A stretch of 5,942 nt of DNA from contig JAISWA010000206.1 of assembly GCA_031271275.1 (NCBI GenBank), positions 1 through 5,942 of the forward strand, given 5' to 3'. A program made the position numbers and the translations under genes. Position 1 is the stretch's first letter. Every line of letters begins with the position of its first letter. Below the pieces are notes generated by a model. The model worked only from the letters and a program-made list of their open reading frames with translations, ran no database searches and was not told the origin of the DNA. This document shows positions 1 to 4,061 of this stretch, one piece after another. Origin of the DNA: Clostridiales bacterium. GTDB lineage: Bacteria > Bacillota > Clostridia > Lachnospirales > WQUN01.

Positions 1-809
1 GAGCCGAAATTAAGCCGGTCGGCGATTTCGCTGAAGGATAATACCCGCTCGCTGATAAGCCGCTGAGCTTCGGAAATCTTCATATTAATATAGTCCTCCA
101 TGATGGATTCCCCGGTGTACACGCGGTACAGGCGCGTCAGATAGCTCTTGCTGAAGCAGACTTTCTCCATAATGTCGTTTAGGCTTATATCGTTGTACAA
201 ATTTTCACTCAAAATCTGCCGCACCGATTCCACGATGGTGTTCTCGCCCTGCCGCTTCGCGCTGTCTGAGGCGCGGTTCTGACGGGCGGTGTCCGCGCGG
301 TTTTGAATCAGGGAAATCAGCAGCAGTTCTACATAGTTCTTGAGCACCTGCCGGCAGGCGAAAGGCGGCGCTTCCACGAAGCGTATTTCCTTCTGGTGTA
401 TTTCGTCCAACGGGCCGTCGAAGCTGCGCTTTGCCGTGGAGAGTATTCGCGCGAGCAGTTCCTTTTCCGTCTCGTTAAAAGCAATCAGCTTGTTTTCAAA
501 AAAGGCTACGGCGGGGCTTTCGCACACGAAGGTCAGTATCGCCACGTTGGCGTATTTATTCTGCGCCCATATATTATGGTATTCCCCCGGTTTGTGAAAA
601 ATGGCTTCCCCCTCTTTTAAATTAAAGCCCTGCGCTTCCGCAAGGGCGCCGGTCTCGCCTTTGTCCACATAGACCATTTCCCAAAAATCGTGCCGCTCGC
701 CCGTAAAAGCGAAATCGCGGCTGTACTTGATATAGTGGATGGTGATGATTTGGCTTACGTCGATGGTCACTTCCAGTTCCGTAGGCGTAAACGCGCCAAG
801 GTCTTTCAT
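1..809 (-). CDS. AraC-family transcriptional regulator with cupin sensor domain (C-terminus off the left edge)
   Basis: A DNA-binding regulator, probably of carbohydrate genes. The reverse strand reads from ATG at 809-807 for 269 complete codons without a stop and runs off the window. Residues about 25-100 form an AraC_binding/cupin-like sensor domain, with the typical FHKPGEYHNIW stretch at 71-81. The AraC helix-turn-helix domain begins near residue 191: the first HTH spans about 207-233 (LNDIMEKVCFSKSYLTRLY), and the second starts at SFSEIADRLNFG (258-269). Family members usually run to about 290-300 residues, so roughly 25 are missing. AAGGGAG on the minus strand (825-819) lies 9 bases before the ATG and supports this start. 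The gene is divergent from the sugar kinase/nucleotidyltransferase operon, the usual arrangement for a local activator. That regulatory link, and the effector, are inferred. The family assignment is firm. Confidence 0.93.
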   Translation of the reverse strand, partial: MKDLGAFTPTELEVTIDVSQIITIHYIKYSRDFAFTGERHDFWEMVYVDKGETGALAEAQGFNLKEGEAIFHKPGEYHNIWAQNKYANVAILTFVCESPAVAFFENKLIAFNETEKELLARILSTAKRSFDGPLDEIHQKEIRFVEAPPFACRQVLKNYVELLLISLIQNRADTARQNRASDSAKRQGENTIVESVRQILSENLYNDISLNDIMEKVCFSKSYLTRLYRVYTGESIMEDYINMKISEAQRLISERVLSFSEIADRLNFG

Positions 810-818
810 AGGTAGCCG

Positions 819-825
819 CTCCCTT
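819..825 (-). promoter_or_regulatory. Shine-Dalgarno site of the AraC-family gene
   Basis: Reads AAGGGAG on the minus strand, 9 bases before the ATG at 809-807. It lies directly after a possible 8-bp hairpin (829-849), so folding of the leader could affect access to it. Confidence 0.6.
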
Positions 826-828
826 GGG

Positions 829-862
829 GCAACCTCTCTTTGAGGTTGCTTGAGGCAACCTC
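829..862 (-). repeat. Overlapping alternative hairpins in the leader of the AraC-family gene
   Basis: On the plus strand GCAACCTC (829-836), GAGGTTGC (842-849) and GCAACCTC (855-862) follow one another with 5-base gaps. The middle copy can pair perfectly with either neighbour, giving two mutually exclusive 8-bp hairpins. In the regulator's transcript the downstream hairpin (829-849) ends 3 bases before the Shine-Dalgarno. A fourth copy, GAGGTTGC at 974-981, can pair with 855-862 or 829-836. The repeats are read directly; a regulatory role is inference. They could equally be remnants of nested repeat insertion. Confidence 0.6.
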
Positions 863-985
863 CTTTATGGATGAAACGGTCGCTGCGGATTTTTTGCCGA
901 TGCAAAAAATCCACTCGTGCGGGCGTTCGCTTCGCGCTCGTCCTCCTCGCGCCCGTTTCTTTCCGAATTTGTAGAGGTTGCTTGA
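842..985. repeat. Probable interspersed repeat element flanked by 12-bp direct repeats
   Basis: A 12-base direct repeat, GAGGTTGCTTGA, occurs at 842-853 and 974-985. Between the copies lie a perfect 11-bp inverted repeat (887-897 with 902-912, loop CGAT) and a GC-rich stretch with a 6-bp stem (CGGGCG 920-925 with CGCCCG 950-955). The inner segment 855-981 also has 8-bp inverted ends. Dense palindromes, flanking repeats and the lack of a convincing gene make this look like a small non-coding mobile or extragenic repeat inserted upstream of the regulator. Whether it is repeated elsewhere in the genome cannot be seen here. Confidence 0.5.
887..912. repeat. Perfect 11-bp hairpin with 4-base loop
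   Basis: GGATTTTTTGC (887-897) is followed by CGAT and then GCAAAAAATCC (902-912), a perfect inverted repeat containing runs of six T and six A. It is the core structure of the repeat-like element in this intergenic region. It lacks a GC-rich stem and a following T run on either strand, so it does not read as a standard intrinsic terminator. Confidence 0.75.
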
Positions 986-999
986 AGTCATTTCACTGC

Positions 1000-1005
1000 A
1001 TTATA
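1000..1005 (-). promoter_or_regulatory. Possible -10 box for the AraC-family gene
   Basis: The minus strand reads TATAAT exactly (1005-1000), about 190 bases before the regulator's start codon. No good -35 hexamer is visible 16-18 bases upstream (the matching positions read about TACTAC). This is therefore either an activator-dependent promoter or chance. If used, the transcript would include all four complementary segments of the leader. Confidence 0.3.
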
Positions 1006-1033
1006 GCCGCGCCTGCCCCGGCGTAGTAGCCCT

Positions 1034-1063
1034 TTGCGAAAAAAATAAAGCATTGCGTATAAA
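1034..1063 (+). promoter_or_regulatory. Possible promoter for the nucleotidyltransferase-kinase operon
   Basis: TTGCGA (1034-1039) and TATAAA (1058-1063) are separated by 18 bases, giving four and five matches to the sigma-A consensus hexamers. The start codon is at 1117. A second, weaker option uses TTGCGT (1053-1058) with TATAGT (1078-1083) at a long 19-base spacing. The TTGCG motif is thus repeated 19 bases apart, which might also reflect regulator half-sites. Neither option is decisive. Confidence 0.4.
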
Positions 1064-1116
1064 TACCGCCGCTAAAATATAGTATAGGATGAGAAAAAAC
1101 TTTCGGAGGCAGTTAT

Positions 1117-2016
1117 ATGAGCAAACCGGTTTTGGTGGTAATGGCGGCGGGTCTGGGCAGCCGTTACGGTGGGCTTAAGCAAATCGCGCCGGTGGACGGG
1201 GACGGCCATATTATTATGGACTACGCGGTTTTCGACGCCAAGCAGGCGGGGTTTGAAACGGTAATCTGCATTCTCGCGCCGGGGATGGAGCAGGATTTCC
1301 TCGATATCGCGGGAAACCGTATGGGAAAGCGCTTGGACTTGCGGCTGACCGTCCAACGGTTGGAAGACCTGCCCGCGGGCTTTACCGTCCCCGAGGGGCG
1401 CGCCAAGCCCTGGGGCACCGCCCACGCGGTATTGAGCGCGAAGGGGTTGGTTGACGGGCCCTTTGCCGTCATTAACGCGGACGATTATTACGGCCCGGAA
1501 TCCTTCCGCTCCATTTACGGCTTCCTTTCGGCGCAGACGGGAAACAGCCACGCCATGGTCGGCTATAAAATCGAAAACACCCTCACCGAAAACGGCCACG
1601 TGGCACGGGGCGTGTGCAAGGTCAGCGGCGGGAAGCTGACGGAAATTGTGGAGAACACCCGTATTGAAAAACGCGACGGCGGCGCGGAAAGCTTCCTTGA
1701 GGACGGAACTATCGTGTTCCTGCCCGACGGGACTATTGTTTCCATGAATCTTTGGGGCTTCGGCGCGTCCATGATGGAGGAAGCGGAAAAACGCTTCGCG
1801 GGCTTCCTGACGGAACACCTGCCCAAGAACCCGCTCAAGGCGGAATATTTTCTGCCCATGGTGCCAAACGCGCTGATGCAGGAGGGCAAAGCCGAAATAT
1901 CGGTGTTGGAAACTTCGGAAAAATGGTACGGCGTAACCTACGCGCAGGACATGCCCACGGTGCGCGCGGCTTTGGCGGCGCGACGCGAAGCGGGCAAATA
2001 CGCGGATATGTGGTAG
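1117..2016 (+). CDS. Sugar-1-phosphate nucleotidyltransferase (NTP_transferase family)
   Basis: Predicted cytoplasmic enzyme that joins a sugar 1-phosphate to a nucleoside triphosphate (probably UTP), releasing pyrophosphate and an NDP-sugar. The 299-residue protein opens with the nucleotide-binding signature AAGLGSRYGGLKQ (10-22). It has the metal/sugar-binding segment NADDYYG (120-126) and the family-typical SMNLWGF (209-215). GGAGG at 1105-1109, 7 bases before the ATG, fixes the start. It is the first gene of an operon with a NahK-like kinase 11 bases downstream, so its substrate is most likely the kinase product, a (N-acetyl)hexosamine or hexose 1-phosphate. The family is clear; base and sugar specificity are inferred from the neighbour and cannot be read from the sequence. 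Glucose-1-phosphate use, as in GalU or RmlA relatives, remains an alternative. Confidence 0.9.
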   Translation: MSKPVLVVMAAGLGSRYGGLKQIAPVDGDGHIIMDYAVFDAKQAGFETVICILAPGMEQDFLDIAGNRMGKRLDLRLTVQRLEDLPAGFTVPEGRAKPWGTAHAVLSAKGLVDGPFAVINADDYYGPESFRSIYGFLSAQTGNSHAMVGYKIENTLTENGHVARGVCKVSGGKLTEIVENTRIEKRDGGAESFLEDGTIVFLPDGTIVSMNLWGFGASMMEEAEKRFAGFLTEHLPKNPLKAEYFLPMVPNALMQEGKAEISVLETSEKWYGVTYAQDMPTVRAALAARREAGKYADMW

Positions 2017-2020
2017 GAGG
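2015..2020 (+). promoter_or_regulatory. Shine-Dalgarno overlapping the upstream stop codon
   Basis: AGGAGG begins inside the TAG stop (2014-2016) of the nucleotidyltransferase and lies 7 bases before the kinase ATG at 2028. It selects this start over the in-frame ATG at 2040 and over the longer open frame that extends back into the first gene. The arrangement suggests translational coupling. Confidence 0.8.
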
Positions 2021-2027
2021 CAGGCAT

Positions 2028-3095
2028 ATGATAGCGAACATGGAACAGGCAAAATCATTCCAACTGGACGGCGAGCCCATTTACTGCGACCGCTACGGCA
2101 ACGGGCATATTAACGAAACCTATCTGCTCGTGGATTCCACCGCCCGGGAATACATTCTGCAAAAAATAAATAAAAACGTATTCAAACAGCCGGACAAGCT
2201 GATGGAAAACATTGCGGCGGTGACGGGTCACCTGCGCAAGGCCGCCGCGTCCCACCGGGAAACCCTGCGGCTGATTCCCACGCGGGAAGGGCAGAACTGG
2301 TTGGTGGACGGCGGCGGCGAATACTGGCGTTTGTATGAGTTTGTCACCGACAGCTTTTGCTTGGAGAAAACGGAAAATCAGGCGGATTTCCGGGAAAGCG
2401 CGCTGACCTTCGGGCGGTTCCAACGGCAGTTGGCGGACTTCCCCGCCGACCGGTTGCACGAGACCATCCCCCGCTTCCACGACACGCCCAACCGTTACGC
2501 CGCGTTTAAAGCCGCAGTAAGCGCCGACAGCCACGGACGGGCAAAGGAAGTGCGGGCGGAAATAGACTTCGCCCTCGCTCGGGAAGAATTCGGCGCGGCG
2601 CTGATGAATTTGTCGGGGAAGGGTGAGCTTCCCCTGCGGGTCACCCACAACGACACCAAGCTGAACAACGTGCTGTTCGACCGGGAAAGCCGCCGGGGGC
2701 TGTGCGTCATTGACCTGGACACGGTAATGCCCGGGCTTATGGCCAACGACTTCGGCGATTCCATCCGGTTCGGCGCGAGCACCGCCGCCGAGGACGAACG
2801 GGATTTGTCCAAGGTAAATTTTTCCCTGCCTTTGTATACGGCGTACACGGAAGGCTTCCTGGAAGCCTGCGGCGAAAGCGTGACGGACTGCGAGCGCGCG
2901 CACCTGCCCCACGGCGCGGCCATCATGACACTGGAATGCGGGATACGCTTTTTGGCGGACTATCTTTCCGGCGACGTTTATTTCAGGACAAGCAGGCCGG
3001 GGCATAATCTCGACCGGTGCCGCACCCAGTTTAAACTGGTCGCGGACATGGAAAAAGCGTGGGACGAGATGAGGGAGATTGCGCAGCGCTTTTGA
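2028..3095 (+). CDS. nahK: NahK-like N-acetylhexosamine (sugar) 1-kinase, aminoglycoside-phosphotransferase fold
   Basis: Predicted cytoplasmic kinase that phosphorylates a free sugar, probably an N-acetylhexosamine, at C1 using ATP. The 355-residue length matches NahK/LnpB of bifidobacteria (about 360). Visible family features are the glycine-rich nucleotide loop YGNGHINETYLL (23-34), then YILQKINKNVF (42-52), the catalytic THNDTKLNN (206-214) with Asp209 as expected catalytic base, and the metal-binding IDLD (228-231). DFGDSIRFGAST and a C-terminal HNLDRCRTQ (326-334) complete the pattern. Together these distinguish it from true aminoglycoside-resistance enzymes. It is coupled to the upstream nucleotidyltransferase, so the two would convert a salvaged sugar to an NDP-sugar. 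The operon ends at the terminator at 3207-3248. The kinase fold is certain; the exact sugar (GlcNAc, GalNAc, MurNAc or another) is inferred, so the symbol denotes the nearest known family. Confidence 0.85.
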   Translation: MIANMEQAKSFQLDGEPIYCDRYGNGHINETYLLVDSTAREYILQKINKNVFKQPDKLMENIAAVTGHLRKAAASHRETLRLIPTREGQNWLVDGGGEYWRLYEFVTDSFCLEKTENQADFRESALTFGRFQRQLADFPADRLHETIPRFHDTPNRYAAFKAAVSADSHGRAKEVRAEIDFALAREEFGAALMNLSGKGELPLRVTHNDTKLNNVLFDRESRRGLCVIDLDTVMPGLMANDFGDSIRFGASTAAEDERDLSKVNFSLPLYTAYTEGFLEACGESVTDCERAHLPHGAAIMTLECGIRFLADYLSGDVYFRTSRPGHNLDRCRTQFKLVADMEKAWDEMREIAQRF

Positions 3096-3206
3096 AAGCG
3101 ATGAATAACCCCTTAATATTCTCATAAGGTTTTGAGGCTCTTGCCCGGCGCTTACTTCTTTCAAAACTGTAAGACCCTCGAAAGTACCACGAAAGATTCC
3201 TGTGTT

Positions 3207-3248
3207 AAAGTCTGTGTGCGGGGAAATCCCCGTTACGCAGACTTTTTT
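3207..3248 (+). terminator. Intrinsic terminator of the nucleotidyltransferase-kinase operon
   Basis: A long stem pairs AAAGTCTGTGTGCGGGG (3207-3223) with 3228-3245 around the loop AAAT. It contains two G-U pairs and one bulged T. The run TTTTTT (3243-3248) follows on the plus strand. It lies 111 bases after the kinase stop and separates that operon from the ABC genes. Confidence 0.9.
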
Positions 3249-3250
3249 AT

Positions 3251-3324
3251 GTCATAGGAAACTGCTTGATTCCGGCGTTCCATTTTGAAGCCAACGGAAC
3301 GCGCAAGGTACAGTTTCCTATGAC
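3251..3324. repeat. 74-bp palindromic element with perfect 14-bp inverted ends
   Basis: GTCATAGGAAACTG (3251-3264) and CAGTTTCCTATGAC (3311-3324) are exact reverse complements. Inside, CTTG (3265-3268) pairs with CAAG (3304-3307), and GCGTTCC (3275-3281) pairs with GGAACGC (3296-3302) around a 14-base loop. The whole segment can fold into one long imperfect hairpin. It begins 2 bases after the terminator T run and has no gene of its own. It resembles a MITE- or REP-like extragenic palindrome; a structured leader for the ABC operon is the alternative. Confidence 0.7.
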
Positions 3325-3337
3325 GAATTGCGGAGAA

Positions 3338-3356
3338 AAAGCGGCGGAGCCGCTTT
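3338..3356 (+). repeat. Short hairpin just before the ABC ATPase ribosome site
   Basis: AAAGCGGC (3338-3345) and GCCGCTTT (3349-3356) form a perfect 8-bp stem with a 3-base loop, ending 7 bases before the GGAGG at 3364-3368. The following CTTATTT is only weakly T-rich. It could be an inefficient terminator or attenuator, or a 5' stabilising hairpin. The structure is seen; the role is not known. Confidence 0.5.
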
Positions 3357-3374
3357 CTTATTTGGAGGAAACCA

Positions 3375-4061
3375 ATGAACATTTTACAAACCCAATCCCT
3401 CAAAAAATACTACGGCAGGGGGGACACCGCCGTGCGGGCGTTGGACGGCGTGGATTTTTCCGTGGAGGAGGGCGAGTTCGCCGCCATCGTCGGCACGTCC
3501 GGCAGCGGAAAGTCCACGCTGCTGCACATGCTCGGCGGGCTTGACCGCCCCACGGGCGGAACCGTTACCGTGGGCGGGAAGGATATTTTTTCGTTAAAGG
3601 AAGAAGAACTGACGATTTTCCGCCGCCGCAAAATCGGGTTCGTTTTCCAAAGCTACAACCTCGTCCCGGTGCTTAACGTGTACGAAAACATCGTGCTTCC
3701 CGTTGAACTGGACGGAAACAGCGCGGACGCCGCTTACGTAGAGCAGGTGATTGCGACGCTCGGGCTTTCCGAAAAGAAGCGCAGCCTGCCTTCGCAGCTC
3801 TCCGGCGGGCAGCAGCAGCGCGTGGCAATCGCCCGGGCGCTTGCCACCAAGCCCGCGATTATCCTCGCGGACGAACCCACCGGCAACCTGGACAGCAAAA
3901 CAAGCCTCGACGTGATGGGCTTGCTGAAAGTCAGCGGGGAAAAATTCGGCCAGACCATTGTGGTGATTACCCACAACGAGGAACTGGCGCAGATGTCGGG
4001 GCGAATCATCCGCATTGAGGACGGGAAAATCGTGTCAGCCGGGGGTGTCGCCCGTGCTTAA
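3375..4061 (+). CDS. ABC transporter ATP-binding protein (MacB/LolD/FtsE class)
   Basis: Cytoplasmic ATPase subunit of an ABC transporter that works with an FtsX-type permease. The 228-residue length is typical of the class. In order it shows Walker A GTSGSGKST (40-48), the Q-loop glutamine in FVFQSYNL (Gln92), the ABC signature LSGGQQQ (142-148), Walker B IILADE (162-167) with Glu167 as catalytic base, the D-loop NLD (171-173) and the switch His200 in VITHN. All key residues are present, so it should be active. GGAGG at 3364-3368, 6 bases before the ATG, fixes the start. Its 3' end overlaps the permease gene, implying one transcript and coupled synthesis. Proteins of this class power export of peptides, lipoproteins or antibiotics, or drive mechanotransmission. 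The substrate cannot be read here, and no two-component regulator is visible in the window. No clear promoter is seen upstream. Confidence 0.96.
   Translation: MNILQTQSLKKYYGRGDTAVRALDGVDFSVEEGEFAAIVGTSGSGKSTLLHMLGGLDRPTGGTVTVGGKDIFSLKEEELTIFRRRKIGFVFQSYNLVPVLNVYENIVLPVELDGNSADAAYVEQVIATLGLSEKKRSLPSQLSGGQQQRVAIARALATKPAIILADEPTGNLDSKTSLDVMGLLKVSGEKFGQTIVVITHNEELAQMSGRIIRIEDGKIVSAGGVARA

Noticed and set aside
303..620. Plus-strand frames of 105 and 85 codons
   Set aside because: They are antisense to the AraC-family gene, have no ribosome site and show no recognisable domain.
887..912. Intrinsic terminator for either divergent gene
   Set aside because: The stem is AT-rich and has no T run after it on either strand, and its location upstream of both genes does not suit a terminator.
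1752..2027. Upstream extension of the kinase frame
   Set aside because: The frame is open back to 1752 but lies inside the nucleotidyltransferase gene. AGGAGG at 2015-2020 and the NahK family length both place the start at 2028.
1072..2058. 328-codon open frame on the minus strand
   Set aside because: It lies antisense to the nucleotidyltransferase, whose motifs are unmistakable. The frame is open because the codons of the real gene are GC-rich at the third position; the product shows no recognisable domain.
2028..3095. Aminoglycoside-resistance phosphotransferase
   Set aside because: The fold is shared, but the GNGHINETYL, THNDTKLNN and HNLDRCRTQ patterns and the partner nucleotidyltransferase point to a sugar 1-kinase.
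2055..3164. 369-codon open frame on the minus strand
   Set aside because: It is antisense to the kinase across nearly its whole length and shows no family motifs. It is a by-product of codon bias.
3100..3206. Small gene or RNA between the kinase stop and the terminator
   Set aside because: Only an 8-codon frame and weak short inverted repeats (such as CCTTA/TAAGG) are present; nothing supports a gene.
3266..3544. 92-codon plus-strand frame upstream of and overlapping the ATPase gene
   Set aside because: It starts inside the palindromic element without a ribosome site and continues in the wrong frame through the Walker A region; the downstream residues are arginine-rich out-of-frame noise.
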